Source: Bin80 sp965207565
Lineage (GTDB): Bacteria > Bacteroidota > Rhodothermia > Rhodothermales > Bin80
Assembly (NCBI GenBank): GCA_965207565.1
Contig: CBDBMQ010000020.1
Span: 213,957-277,956 of the forward strand
DNA: 64,000 bases
Direction: 5' to 3'
The notes under the pieces are model-generated. The model ran no database searches. It saw only the letters and a program-made list of their open reading frames with translations, and was not told the origin of the DNA. Of this stretch, positions 1 to 9,520 are shown one piece after another (position 1 is the first letter of the stretch; every line of letters starts with the position of its first letter). A program made the position numbers and the translations under genes.

Positions 1-80
1 TACCACAACATTCGTGGTGAAAAGCCTTTCGTATATAATCCCCCAATCCTCCTCCTCCGCGCATGCCGACGGTTCAGAAT

Positions 81-815
81 TCAGTATGCGAGGCCTGAGG
101 GGGGATCGGATAAGACGATTTCGGCGGCGATTGCTGCGGTGTACTGCCGGGTGCTCAAATCCTGAAGCTGCCAGTGGGTAGCCGGATCGCCGGGGGATTG
201 AAAGATTCCCCTCAAAGCCCCGTGGCGGATGTCCTGGGGGAGCTCAATCTTGGTGAGATCGGTGGATAATCCGGTCCCGAGTGCTTTGAGCAGCGCCTCT
301 TTCAGCGTCCAATATCTAAAAAATAGCTTCGCTTTTTTTGCGCCCCTGGCCGATAGGATCTCTGCCCGCTCATTCGGACCAAAAACCATCTCGGAAATCC
401 CATCAAAATCTCTTTTGCGTAAACCTGCTTCCACATCCACCCCCACATGTGCTCCCTCCGTGACCGTAATCAGTCCATGAGGATCACTGTGACTCACATT
501 GAATCTGATGGAGACTGGCTTGCCATACAATAAGGCATACGGTTTGCCATGATCCGCGACGGCAATCGAAAGCTCAGAGTTATCACATCCCAGTTGCTGG
601 CAAAGCAGGTAACGCAGCGCCGACCGGCAAAGTGCAAACTCCCTTCGTGCACGATCAACTTGATACCGCTGCCAACGCTGCAACTCCTGCTCATGAAGCC
701 AGCTAACTGCGTGCCGCTCACGAGCCTCGTCAGGAGCTAAGCCAATGTGGACCACGCTCACCTCACCGATTCGGCAAATAGGACGGATCCATGATTGAAT
801 CATATCAGTCGGCAT
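81..815 (-). CDS. 4'-phosphopantetheinyl transferase, Sfp/HetI type
   Basis: Transfers the phosphopantetheine arm of coenzyme A to a serine of carrier proteins (fatty acid, polyketide or non-ribosomal peptide synthesis) in the cytoplasm. The 244-residue length is typical of the Sfp group rather than the short AcpS group. Family motifs are visible in order: FNVSHS near residue 105, GVDVE near 125 (magnesium ligands), and a WTLKEALLKALG block near 170, which matches the W-x-x-KEA signature. It is the last gene of a minus-strand run after pyrD, 83 bases downstream. No carrier protein or synthase lies in the window, so the target cannot be named; it may be the only such enzyme of the cell and serve the fatty-acid carrier protein. 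Confidence 0.9.
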   Translation of the reverse strand: MPTDMIQSWIRPICRIGEVSVVHIGLAPDEARERHAVSWLHEQELQRWQRYQVDRARREFALCRSALRYLLCQQLGCDNSELSIAVADHGKPYALLYGKPVSIRFNVSHSDPHGLITVTEGAHVGVDVEAGLRKRDFDGISEMVFGPNERAEILSARGAKKAKLFFRYWTLKEALLKALGTGLSTDLTKIELPQDIRHGALRGIFQSPGDPATHWQLQDLSTRQYTAAIAAEIVLSDPPSGLAY

Positions 816-898
816 GGTGGAAAAACATCGAATCAGAAAGCCTTTGCCTAGGAGTTTCTACTGAGACCTCAATTGAACAGCAAATGCATCCGTACGCC

Positions 899-2026
899 TC
901 AAGTATCAGAACCGAATGACAACCCGGCAAGATATGCAGACTCGCCGATCCCCGGCGCAGTACCTACAGCGGACGCAATAGATGTGTATCCACTGGATTT
1001 CAGCCGCTGAACCAACCCTCGCTTTATATTCTGGACAAGCTTCGGCCCCTCATAGACGAATGCAGTATAGATTTGTAGGAGACTGGCACCCGCGCGGATC
1101 ATCTGATAGGCATTTTCCGCTGAGGAAATCCCCCCAACTCCAATAATCGGATAATCGGGGCCAACACAGGAACGAACATACCTGACCATCTGGACTGCCC
1201 TTGGATAGATAGGCGGGCCACTGAGTCCTCCGCCACCGATGGCATGCAGGGATTCCTTGTCGGTCACTAGCCCGAGACGATCCTTGGCTGTATTCGTTAC
1301 GACAAACCCATTCACTCCATGGCGGACTGCCGTCTCCAGGAGTGTCTCCGTCTGACTGTCATATATCACCTTCGGGGTATCTGGAGGGGAAAGCTTCACC
1401 AGAATTGGAACGCGATTATCTACCTGATCCATCAGAGCATTCAATAGTGAATCAAGGTGCTCCGGTGTTTCGAAGCTCTTCCCATCGATAGTATTGGGGC
1501 ACGAGATGTTGATCGTCAGGTAATCGGCATAAGGCAAAAGCCGCAGAGCACACTGGCAGTAATCCTCAATGGCCGATGAACTTCCATCTACTCTGGCAAT
1601 ACTCACACCAATCGGCATTTTAACCGCAGAGCAACGGGATAAACGCTGGGCAACCCGACGCGAACCTTTGCTGGGGAGTCCCAATCGGTTGATGATCGCA
1701 CGATCTTCCGAAAGGCGAAACAGCCGCGGCCGCGAATTCCCGGATGAACGGTTGACCGTAATCGAACCCACCTCTGCATGGCCAAATCCCAACCTGTCCC
1801 AAAATGGGACCAGTAAAGCATTCTTGTCACATCCTGCAGCCAGACCAATCGGGTTCAGGAAATTCAATCCCCAGACCTTTTGATGAAGGATGGAATCATC
1901 AAACCTGAATGTCCTCTCCAAATACGTCGGTGCAATCCGGTCTGCAAGCCATGCGGCACTAAAACCTAACCGGTGAGCTAATTCAGGGTCCAGCCCGAAG
2001 AGCCGGCGCAGCAGAATGGAATCCAT
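899..2026 (-). CDS. pyrD: Dihydroorotate dehydrogenase (quinone), class 2
   Basis: Oxidises dihydroorotate to orotate in pyrimidine synthesis and passes electrons to membrane quinone. The 375-residue protein begins with the amphipathic helical extension of class 2 enzymes (LLRRLFGLDPELAHRLGF). The core shows the GLAAGCDKN and GNSRPRLFRL FMN/substrate segments, an INISCPNT loop, KLSPP, a TNT segment near 245 and the GVGGISSAENAYQMI phosphate-binding end. The loop reads SC where E. coli has SS; I do not see this as inactivating. It lies 12 bases downstream of the barrel gene on the same strand and 83 bases before the phosphopantetheinyl transferase. ATG start at 2026. Confidence 0.95.
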   Translation of the reverse strand: MDSILLRRLFGLDPELAHRLGFSAAWLADRIAPTYLERTFRFDDSILHQKVWGLNFLNPIGLAAGCDKNALLVPFWDRLGFGHAEVGSITVNRSSGNSRPRLFRLSEDRAIINRLGLPSKGSRRVAQRLSRCSAVKMPIGVSIARVDGSSSAIEDYCQCALRLLPYADYLTINISCPNTIDGKSFETPEHLDSLLNALMDQVDNRVPILVKLSPPDTPKVIYDSQTETLLETAVRHGVNGFVVTNTAKDRLGLVTDKESLHAIGGGGLSGPPIYPRAVQMVRYVRSCVGPDYPIIGVGGISSAENAYQMIRAGASLLQIYTAFVYEGPKLVQNIKRGLVQRLKSSGYTSIASAVGTAPGIGESAYLAGLSFGSDT

Positions 2027-2037
2027 TTCACACTACG

Positions 2038-3255
2038 TTACCAGCCAGGTAGCAACTGGAATCCAAAATGTGCTCCCTTATCCGGCCGCTGAAATGGATA
2101 AGCATAGTAGATCTCAAAGATGAGATAACCTAATAGATTGAATCGAGCCGATGGGCCTACACTGATCACCGGCACGCGCTCCACCGTATCCCGCTCGAAC
2201 TTGAGCATTTTGAATGGGTCATCCCCTTGATTCCAAGCCATCCCTGCATCAACAAAGCCGACCAACTCCAGTGGTAGATAGGGGAAGTTGAACAGCCCCA
2301 GCGCCTCCGTTCCAAATAATGGCAGGCGGATCTCAACGCTTGTCATCGCAGCACGCGTCCCATAGAGGCGCGTATATACCGAGCAGGCGACATCTTTACA
2401 CTCCTCCCCAAAATCAAAGGAACCATAATTGTATCCTCGAACGAAGCCCCGATAGTATGGATAATAGAGGCTCTCCCGTGAAAAGATTTGATCCTGCTCG
2501 CCCCCAAAATTCCCCGCAAACATACCCCGAACCGCAAACGTAATCGGTTGATAGAAGAAGTAACGCCGATAATCCCCTAAAACACTTACAAAATTATCCG
2601 TCCCAAAACGAGGTACAACTTCAAGCCGGTAGCGTCCACCCTGAGAAGGCGACGTGAAGCCGAAATTGCTGAAGTCCCCGATATAAGCCAGACCCGCGTC
2701 AAAGTAATAGAACCCGTCCGGCTCGCACGCCCATACGGTTTGTCGCTCTTCGGCCGTCAGATTGCTGCACTTATCTGCATTCCTGCGCTCTCTCTGAATC
2801 CCAAAAGCCGTATAGGTGTAGGTATAGGCCTGAATATCAAACCCGTAACGGGTGAATCCCCCAAAAACCTCCAGACGACGGGTCGTCGAAAAAGGGTACG
2901 AGCCAATTCCACGAACCTGATCCAGATAAAGCCGCTGTCGTAGATCCTGGATGACATACTCTCCAAACTGATTGAAGCCCTGTCGCGGATAGCCGTACAG
3001 GTACGGAATATGGGCAACCATACCGCCATAATTGAATCGTCGACCACGATTCATGTACTGAGCCATCCCCCCTATATCCCGGAAAGTCCCGTTCGCCTGT
3101 GCCACAAGCGCTAGATTCCGATTTCCCAACATATCGCTGAAATAAAACCCAACGCCCCCGGAAGCACCACCTCCATAATACCCCCCCACCAGATACGCCA
3201 ATGGAAGGAGGCGCAACGTAGTCCAGACGCAGGCGTGAATCATAGATCTTTTCAA
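2038..3255 (-). CDS. C-terminal surface-antigen (BamA-like) barrel part of a frameshifted peptidase/propeller protein
   Basis: This frame encodes a roughly 390-residue membrane barrel rich in aromatic and glycine residues that ends ...FGFQLLPGW, with a terminal aromatic typical of outer-membrane barrels. It resembles the surface antigen/Omp85 C-terminal domain. It is almost certainly the 3' part of the gene that starts at 5135. The connecting stretch (about 3180-3395) is open in a third frame, and dropping one G from the seven-G run (minus strand, 3181-3187) joins that linker cleanly to this part as VSGGGYYGGGASGG. The apparent ATG at 3255 with a hydrophobic start is therefore probably an artefact of the broken frame. 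Either a real pseudogene or a homopolymer error. Confidence 0.75.
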   Translation of the reverse strand: MKRSMIHACVWTTLRLLPLAYLVGGYYGGGASGGVGFYFSDMLGNRNLALVAQANGTFRDIGGMAQYMNRGRRFNYGGMVAHIPYLYGYPRQGFNQFGEYVIQDLRQRLYLDQVRGIGSYPFSTTRRLEVFGGFTRYGFDIQAYTYTYTAFGIQRERRNADKCSNLTAEERQTVWACEPDGFYYFDAGLAYIGDFSNFGFTSPSQGGRYRLEVVPRFGTDNFVSVLGDYRRYFFYQPITFAVRGMFAGNFGGEQDQIFSRESLYYPYYRGFVRGYNYGSFDFGEECKDVACSVYTRLYGTRAAMTSVEIRLPLFGTEALGLFNFPYLPLELVGFVDAGMAWNQGDDPFKMLKFERDTVERVPVISVGPSARFNLLGYLIFEIYYAYPFQRPDKGAHFGFQLLPGW

Positions 3256-3365
3256 TCGTGGTACGGGGCTCTGGCAGCCCGGTCAAAGGATCATCCAAGT
3301 AGTTTTCAACCAACCCCTCATTCGCCGCACTTTGAGGTGGCAGGATACTGGCCTGGGACGGTGCA

Positions 3366-5135
3366 CTACTTTCGACGAAATCTCCCCATCGCTTCATCCT
3401 CCTCAAGTCCAAAGACCGCGTATCCGCCGTCATAAAAGACGGAGTAAACAACCCGTCCATTCTGAGAAGCCACACTCATCGTGGGCGAGAGTGCCGTAAT
3501 CCCGCTGACTCCCGTTTTTAAATTCGTCACACGGTATGAAACCTGTTCGCGTAAATCGTACCGATAAACATCAGAAAATCCATCCTGATCACTCACGAAG
3601 TACAGACTCTGTCCGTTCGGCGAAAATTGTGGACTGATGTGTTTCCCGTTCATAAAAGGACGTAGGGTACTGTGTGTACCACTCTCAAGATCAATCAATG
3701 AAAAACGGGTATCAGCATACTCCAAAGTTTCAAAATTTGACCCCTCCGGCCCCCGGTCTGTGACCACTGCAATCGTCCGGCTATCTGGAGACCACGCTGG
3801 CTGCAGGTCAGCAAACCGGTCACTGGTAATTTGTCGAACCTGCTGACTCTCTATGTCATAAATGTACAGGTCGCTGATTCCGCCATCAATTCCCGAGAAT
3901 GCAATAGATCGACCATCTGGAGACCATGCGGGGTTGCTGAGCGCACTTACGCCGTCCACACTGATCCGTCGCTCAATTGCGCCGCTATCCAGATCCCATA
4001 TCGAAATTTCATTATCTCCCTGAACAAAGGTTACAAATGCAAATTGTTTCCCATCAGGAGACCAGGAGCCTGCGGAATTGATAAAGCGGATATTGTCAAA
4101 ATGGGGGTTGGTATTGGTGGATTGAAGTTTGCGGATGGTTTCTCCTGTTGCTGCATCTGCAATGAACAGGTTAATATTGAAGACATCCCTCTCACTCAAG
4201 TACGCGATATACTGTCCATCCGGGCTCACAGCAGGGGACAGGTTCAAGGCACCTCCACTGAGTTCTTCCGAAAGGATGGCGGTTCCTGCACTGTCCGGAT
4301 GCGTACGTGACTCCATCAGGGGCAGGTATGCCTCCTGGATTGCCTGTGCCCACTCCACCGAAAGCGAATCAGCAGTAATCCCAATCGTATACACAAACGC
4401 CGAGTCAACCCCTACGCGCCCGCCTAACTTGAAAAGATTGGTGACCGCTGCATCACCATATTTACCACCGATGTAAGCCAGATAGGCCTGTCCATACCGG
4501 TATGGAAAGTACTTACTACTCCGAGTCAGGTCTTCGATAGTCGGCAAATCATCCCGTAATGCTGCATCACGCATCCACATGGCCGTATGTGCATCATCAC
4601 GGCCCACCGACAGATACTCTGCCATCCCCTCTACAAGCCAAAGCGGGAGAAGCTGGAGGGCAAAGCGGGAGCTGTCTCCGCGCGAAAGTCCAATATCATA
4701 CTGGAAGCTGTGCACCAACTCGTGACCCAATACATGATCCGTCTCCTTATAGATCCCCGTGAGTGGCATGACCACCCTCTCTTTCAAGCTTTCGGTCACC
4801 CCTCCAGTACCCTGACCTAAAAAACCTCCAATCACATTGGTCTGCTGAAAATCGGCATCGTTGGCATAAAGAATGACTGGCTTGCGCTCATGGAAATCGC
4901 GCAGGAAGGTTCGGGAATGCCGGCGATACCACCGTTCCCCCATACGGGACGCATCTGCAACCGCATCCTTTGCTTCCGGGTAATAGTAGAATTCAAAGTG
5001 GGGAGTCTGAAAACTCCTGAACTCGAATTGATCGTATTGGACTTTATTGCGCCCGAACTGCTGTGCCAATACAGGATAGACCCACACAAGAACCTGTAGA
5101 ACGATGAACGCCGTAATCTTCAAGACATTTCTCAT
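3366..5135 (-). CDS. N-terminal gluzincin-peptidase-like plus TolB-type propeller part of a frameshifted exported protein
   Basis: Starts at the ATG at 5135, which gives a signal peptide (MRNVLKITAFIVLQVLVW, cleavage near VLAQQ); an upstream extension of the frame to 5348 is unlikely because it precedes that signal. Residues about 30-270 contain HVLGHELVHSFQYD, an HExxH-type zinc site of MA-clan peptidases, and a second acidic segment VEGMAEYLSVG. From about 290 onward repeated SPDG...IAF/YxS blades form a TolB/WD40-like propeller. Proteins of this architecture in FCB bacteria continue into a surface-antigen barrel. Here the frame stops at 3366. Removing one G from the GGGG at about 3389 restores EEDEAMGDFVESSAPSQ and the linker to the barrel at 2038-3180. 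Function in the envelope is unknown. Confidence 0.8.
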   Translation of the reverse strand: MRNVLKITAFIVLQVLVWVYPVLAQQFGRNKVQYDQFEFRSFQTPHFEFYYYPEAKDAVADASRMGERWYRRHSRTFLRDFHERKPVILYANDADFQQTNVIGGFLGQGTGGVTESLKERVVMPLTGIYKETDHVLGHELVHSFQYDIGLSRGDSSRFALQLLPLWLVEGMAEYLSVGRDDAHTAMWMRDAALRDDLPTIEDLTRSSKYFPYRYGQAYLAYIGGKYGDAAVTNLFKLGGRVGVDSAFVYTIGITADSLSVEWAQAIQEAYLPLMESRTHPDSAGTAILSEELSGGALNLSPAVSPDGQYIAYLSERDVFNINLFIADAATGETIRKLQSTNTNPHFDNIRFINSAGSWSPDGKQFAFVTFVQGDNEISIWDLDSGAIERRISVDGVSALSNPAWSPDGRSIAFSGIDGGISDLYIYDIESQQVRQITSDRFADLQPAWSPDSRTIAVVTDRGPEGSNFETLEYADTRFSLIDLESGTHSTLRPFMNGKHISPQFSPNGQSLYFVSDQDGFSDVYRYDLREQVSYRVTNLKTGVSGITALSPTMSVASQNGRVVYSVFYDGGYAVFGLEEDEAMGRFRRK

Positions 5136-5279
5136 GGAGTTATTCCGCTGATCGTTAATTTTATGTACCCGGGAACCGTTTGATACTCCCGCTGGATAGT
5201 ATAATAGGCTTAGATTGGCAGGCGGTTCCCCAAAAAAGCCTCCTGTACCCAAAATACTGACAATTATCATACCACTGCG

Positions 5280-7124
5280 TTGACAAAAAACCGATTCACA
5301 CTCTTTTGCTGTGCCGTTGTTTTCGTGCTGTCGGTCCTGAGCCTCCAACTTTTTCGGCTGCAGGTAACCGAGCGTCAGGATCTCTCAGAAATCGCACGTG
5401 GCAACGCACTGCGTAATATACGTGTACTTCCCGCTCGCGGACTAGTCTATGACCGTAACGGTACCCTCATGGTCCATAATGCGTCGACCTACACGATCTC
5501 TCTCGCACCGAGATACTTCAACCGAACCCGCATACCACTACTGGCAAAACATCTGGATGTCCCCGACTCTGTTGTAACGCTGCGCCTGCAGGAAGCACAT
5601 GACCATAATCCTTATCGGTTGTACCCTTCTTTTTCAAATGTTTCATTTGAGCAATACAGCCGCATTCTTGAAGACGCATACTGGCTGCCTGGTGTTGGAT
5701 GGGAAATCAAACAGCGAAGACGTTACCCTACAAACGCCCGGGCTTCGCATGCTCTGGGATATATCGGAGAGGTCAACCGGGAAGAGCTGAATTCCATCGA
5801 TCAGGAATCTGATTCTTCACTCTATCGTCAGGGAGATTTTCTGGGGCGGACCGGTATCGAGCGGGGGTATGAGCCCTGGCTACGGGGGATCCCCGGTGTC
5901 GCCCGCCGCTGGGTAAATGTATACGGCCTGGAGATCATGTCCTACGCGCAGGGCCAGGGAGATCAACCACCACGGGGAAATTATGATCTTCACCTCACCC
6001 TGGATCATCGTGTTCAGGAATTCGCCGAGTCTCTGTTTGTCAACAAACGCGGGGCGGTGGTCGCCCTGGATCCCAATGATGGTGGTATTATCGCACTGGT
6101 CAGCAAGCCGGACTACCCGCTTGAACTGCTCAATCAAGGCATTCAAAGCGAAGCCTGGCAAGCTCTGGTCAGCCATGATGAACAGCCTCTTTATAATCGG
6201 GCTACAATGAATTTGATGCCTCCAGGATCAACCTGGAAGCCGTTCATGGCGCTTTTGGGGTTGTCGGAAGGGCTCCTCGGAGAAGAGGGACCCGATGCAA
6301 CGATTTACTGCAACGGGTATCATCCCTTCGGTCAGGGCCGTTTTTTTCGGTGCCTGAACGCACATGGCTCCCAAAACATTGTAACGGCCATACAGAATTC
6401 GTGTAATACATTCTTTTTCGAATTAGCCCGGAGAATGGATCTCGAAGTCTTCAAACAGTATGCGAACCGCTTTGGCTTCGGCGTGGAATCTCCTACAGAC
6501 TTGCGAGAACAGACGGCTGGATTCATTCCAGATTCCGCCTACTTTGAGCGAACCGGAAGGTACTGGGGGACAGGAACGATCATGAACCTCGGCGTCGGGC
6601 AGGGAGATATGGGAGTTACTCCATTTCAATTGGCCCGGTATGCGGCTGCGCTGGCCAACGGGGGCACGCTGTACGCGCCCCATATGGTTTCTCACCTGGT
6701 TAAGCCCGAAACAAATGAACGGGTGGAACTGCCCGACATCGCCGATCCCGTTCACTTGGACGTCGACACGGCCTATGTGAACCTAGTCCGTAAAGGGATG
6801 CGCTTGGTCATGGAGGCGGGCACTGGGCGCGCTTCACAAATTCCGGGGATTCCGAGTGCGGGAAAAACGGGGACGGCGCAGGCCCCCGGCAATTTTATTG
6901 ATCACTCGGTCTTCATCATGTTCGCGCCTTTTGATAATCCCCAGATTGCCTTGGCCGTCCAATGTGAAAACACGGGAAACGGAAGCCTGTGTGCGGCCCC
7001 GATTGCCAGCCTGCTTGCAGAGATGTATCTCAAGGGAGAGATTACTCCCTCCTGGCGAGCGGATATCCGAATGCAGCGTGCCTTATCAGCAATCAGCCAG
7101 TCACTGACACGAGCAGCCGAATAA
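5280..7124 (+). CDS. mrdA: Penicillin-binding protein 2 (peptidoglycan transpeptidase)
   Basis: Cross-links peptidoglycan during side-wall growth, in partnership with RodA. One N-terminal membrane segment (residues about 5-27) is followed by the non-catalytic pedestal domain and the transpeptidase domain. The three active-site motifs are present: S317-T-W-K, S-C-N in IQNSCNTFFF near 375, and K529-T-G-T. At 614 residues it is of normal length for PBP2. The start is a TTG with no strong ribosome site; no better in-frame start precedes the membrane helix. The stop at 7122-7124 is three bases from the rodA ATG, so the two are co-transcribed. mreB/C/D are not next to it: the upstream gene runs the other way. 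Confidence 0.93.
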   Translation: MTKNRFTLFCCAVVFVLSVLSLQLFRLQVTERQDLSEIARGNALRNIRVLPARGLVYDRNGTLMVHNASTYTISLAPRYFNRTRIPLLAKHLDVPDSVVTLRLQEAHDHNPYRLYPSFSNVSFEQYSRILEDAYWLPGVGWEIKQRRRYPTNARASHALGYIGEVNREELNSIDQESDSSLYRQGDFLGRTGIERGYEPWLRGIPGVARRWVNVYGLEIMSYAQGQGDQPPRGNYDLHLTLDHRVQEFAESLFVNKRGAVVALDPNDGGIIALVSKPDYPLELLNQGIQSEAWQALVSHDEQPLYNRATMNLMPPGSTWKPFMALLGLSEGLLGEEGPDATIYCNGYHPFGQGRFFRCLNAHGSQNIVTAIQNSCNTFFFELARRMDLEVFKQYANRFGFGVESPTDLREQTAGFIPDSAYFERTGRYWGTGTIMNLGVGQGDMGVTPFQLARYAAALANGGTLYAPHMVSHLVKPETNERVELPDIADPVHLDVDTAYVNLVRKGMRLVMEAGTGRASQIPGIPSAGKTGTAQAPGNFIDHSVFIMFAPFDNPQIALAVQCENTGNGSLCAAPIASLLAEMYLKGEITPSWRADIRMQRALSAISQSLTRAAE

Positions 7125-7127
7125 TTT

Positions 7128-8384
7128 ATGCGACGGTGGTATCGAAATCTTGATGTCTCAACTCTTTTGATATGGACCGCCCTGTGTGCCTGTGGGCTGG
7201 TTGCGATTTATAGCTCTACCCACGGGGATGCACAGGAATTTTTGCTGAACACCGTCCAGAACAGTTTCCAGCGACAGCGTCTCTGGCTTATGATTTCTAT
7301 TGTTGCGCTCGTGACCATTCTATCGGTGCCAATGCGCCTATTGATTCGAATGGTCCCGTGGATTTATCTGGCAACCATCGGAATTTTGATCCTGGCTCTG
7401 GTGATTGGCCGTGAGGTGGGTGGAGCACGTTCATGGGTCTACTTTGGGCCGATCGGCTTCCAGTCCTCCGAACTGGCAAAAGTTGGAGGACTGCTCATGG
7501 CTGCTTTTGTGTTGGCATCCCGCAGGAAGGAGAAGTCAATCCTGCCTACAGCGATAATCGCCGCCGGGGCCCTTGGCCTGCCGGCCCTACTGATCATTCT
7601 CCAGAATGACCTTGGAACCGCGCTTGTATTTGTGGGCCTTATGCCCGTCCTTGCACTCTGCAGTGGGGTTCCCCTCAGAATTGTCGGACTCTTGATCCTC
7701 TTTCCTATTGCAGGGTACTTGGCAATCCTTAGTTGGCCGGTTGCCTGGGGGTTTACGGCTCTGGTTGGGATTATCGCATGGTATGGAACACGCAGCCGCA
7801 TGTGGGTGACCGCCGGGGTGATCGCCAGTGCAATGACCGTCGGCGTCGCTACCTTTGCACTGCAGCATGTACTGCAACCGCATCAGGTTGCCCGTATTGC
7901 ATCTTTTTCCAATCCCGAAGCGGATGAATACCGGGCCAATGTGGGTTTCCATCTCGTACAATCAAAAGCAGCACTCGGATCAGGTGGATGGTTTGGGTTG
8001 GGATTTCGACAGGGCACCCAAACACAAGGCCGCTATATTCCCGAGCAATCTACAGATTTTGTATTCTCCGTCATTGGCGAGGAATGGGGGTTTATTGGCG
8101 GGATCCTGGTCTTGACACTCTTTGCTGCACTGATGCTTCGTTTACTCTGGCTGGCAAGAGCGATTGACCATCCCTTCGGAAACCTTGTTGTTGCTGGGGT
8201 TGCAGGAATATTTTTGATTCATGTATGCGTGAATATTGGCATGGTGCTGGGCCTGCTGCCTGTGATCGGCATTCCATTGCCTTTCCTATCCTACGGCGGC
8301 TCGGCCCTTTTAACTAATACCACACTTCTGGGCCTCGCTTTGGCGTGTTACATGAGACGGGCTGAATTTTCACTCTACGTGTAG
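7128..8384 (+). CDS. rodA: RodA peptidoglycan glycosyltransferase (SEDS family)
   Basis: Polymerises lipid II into glycan strands for cell elongation, acting in the inner membrane with PBP2 from the gene just upstream. The 418-residue protein is almost entirely membrane segments (about ten). SEDS features are visible: GGARSWVYFGPIGFQSSELAK near 95-115, with the conserved Ser-Glu pair, the GLGFRQGTQTQGRYIPEQSTDF loop near 290 that contains the conserved E-x-x-T-D-F, and the ending GIPLPFLSYGGSALL. Neighbour mrdA favours RodA over FtsW. ATG start three bases after mrdA. Confidence 0.95.
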   Translation: MRRWYRNLDVSTLLIWTALCACGLVAIYSSTHGDAQEFLLNTVQNSFQRQRLWLMISIVALVTILSVPMRLLIRMVPWIYLATIGILILALVIGREVGGARSWVYFGPIGFQSSELAKVGGLLMAAFVLASRRKEKSILPTAIIAAGALGLPALLIILQNDLGTALVFVGLMPVLALCSGVPLRIVGLLILFPIAGYLAILSWPVAWGFTALVGIIAWYGTRSRMWVTAGVIASAMTVGVATFALQHVLQPHQVARIASFSNPEADEYRANVGFHLVQSKAALGSGGWFGLGFRQGTQTQGRYIPEQSTDFVFSVIGEEWGFIGGILVLTLFAALMLRLLWLARAIDHPFGNLVVAGVAGIFLIHVCVNIGMVLGLLPVIGIPLPFLSYGGSALLTNTTLLGLALACYMRRAEFSLYV

Positions 8385-8388
8385 ACCA

Positions 8389-9519
8389 TTGAGCTCATCT
8401 CATTTTGACATCATCGTGATTGGATTGGGAGCAGCCGGTAGTGCAGCCTTGTTTCATGCCACCCGGACGGGAGCTGCCGTACTGGGAATCGATCGTTTTG
8501 TCTGCCCGCATACGCATGGCTCAACGCACAGCGAGAGCCGAATTATACGAAAAAGCTATTCCGAGGGACCACAATATCTGCCATTGCTCAACCGAGCCTA
8601 CACACTGTGGTCTGAACTGGAAAACATATCTGCAACAAAACTCATGCACCTGGAGGGATGTCTCAATATTGGTCAACCGGACAGTGAGATGGTTCGTGCT
8701 GCACAAAAAACTGCCATCGCCGGTAACACCCGGCATCTGCTGCTATCCTCCGACGAAGTGAACCAACGCTACCCCGGATATCGCCTCCAATCAGATCAGA
8801 TTGCGCTGGTTGATCTGGAAGCGGGCTACATCCAGCCTGAACTCTGCGTGCGCACCCATTTACGGAGAGCCGCAATGCACGGTGCTCAATGTCGGTTTGG
8901 GACACCCGTCCTGTCCTGCCGGGTTCAACAGGGCCGTGTCATTGTGAAAACGGATCTGGATACCTTTGAGTCATCACGGGTGATTCTGACGGCTGGAGCC
9001 TGGATGCATGATTTCGCACCTGTGCCCCTGATGGTTGAGCGCGTAACAAATTCCTGGTTTACACCGACTGGCTCACACTTCACGCCTGCACAGTGTCCAC
9101 CATTTATTATCGAGGATGTGACCGGGTTGAAGAGCTATGGATGTCCCGATCTGGGCAGCGGGGTCAAGGTAGGTCTACATTACGCAGGCCAAATTGCCAC
9201 ACACCCAAAAGAGATCGACCGAAAGATTGTACCGGAAGATGCGGCCCGTGCACGCAGAATCCTGGAGAGAGTCATGCCGGAGGCCGCAGGGGTGTGCCGC
9301 AAGACGACCGTTTGCCTGTATTCAAATACGCCGGACAAACACTATCTCATAGACCGGATGTATGGTGATGACAAGCATGTCATCGTAGGAAGTGCCTGCT
9401 CCGGCCATGGGTTCAAAGCGAGTTCTGCAGTTGGCGAATCATTGGCAGCTCTGGCCCTGGATAAGCCTCCTCCCGTAGATCTCTCACCATTCAAATGGAG
9501 GTGGCCCATAAAGGCATAA
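8389..9519 (+). CDS. FAD-dependent amine oxidase, monomeric sarcosine oxidase / N-methyltryptophan oxidase family
   Basis: Likely oxidises a secondary N-methyl amino acid, releasing formaldehyde and hydrogen peroxide. The N-terminus has the dinucleotide fold GLGAAGSAALFHA (residues about 11-23) and the HGSTHSESRIIRKSY block of this family. Near the C-terminus TVCLYSNTPDKHYLIDR carries the Cys that in monomeric sarcosine oxidase binds FAD covalently, followed by GSACSGHGFKASSAVG. Length (376) is normal. The start is TTG, four bases after the rodA stop, and the stop abuts the argS start, so it is embedded in the cell-shape/tRNA synthetase run without an obvious functional link. Substrate is not determinable from sequence. 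Confidence 0.85.
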   Translation: MSSSHFDIIVIGLGAAGSAALFHATRTGAAVLGIDRFVCPHTHGSTHSESRIIRKSYSEGPQYLPLLNRAYTLWSELENISATKLMHLEGCLNIGQPDSEMVRAAQKTAIAGNTRHLLLSSDEVNQRYPGYRLQSDQIALVDLEAGYIQPELCVRTHLRRAAMHGAQCRFGTPVLSCRVQQGRVIVKTDLDTFESSRVILTAGAWMHDFAPVPLMVERVTNSWFTPTGSHFTPAQCPPFIIEDVTGLKSYGCPDLGSGVKVGLHYAGQIATHPKEIDRKIVPEDAARARRILERVMPEAAGVCRKTTVCLYSNTPDKHYLIDRMYGDDKHVIVGSACSGHGFKASSAVGESLAALALDKPPPVDLSPFKWRWPIKA

Positions 9520-9520
9520 T

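Noticed and set aside
3831..4310. Plus-strand open frame of 159 codons
   Set aside because: It lies antisense to the propeller part of the exported protein, which has clear domain motifs; composition looks like a frame shadow.
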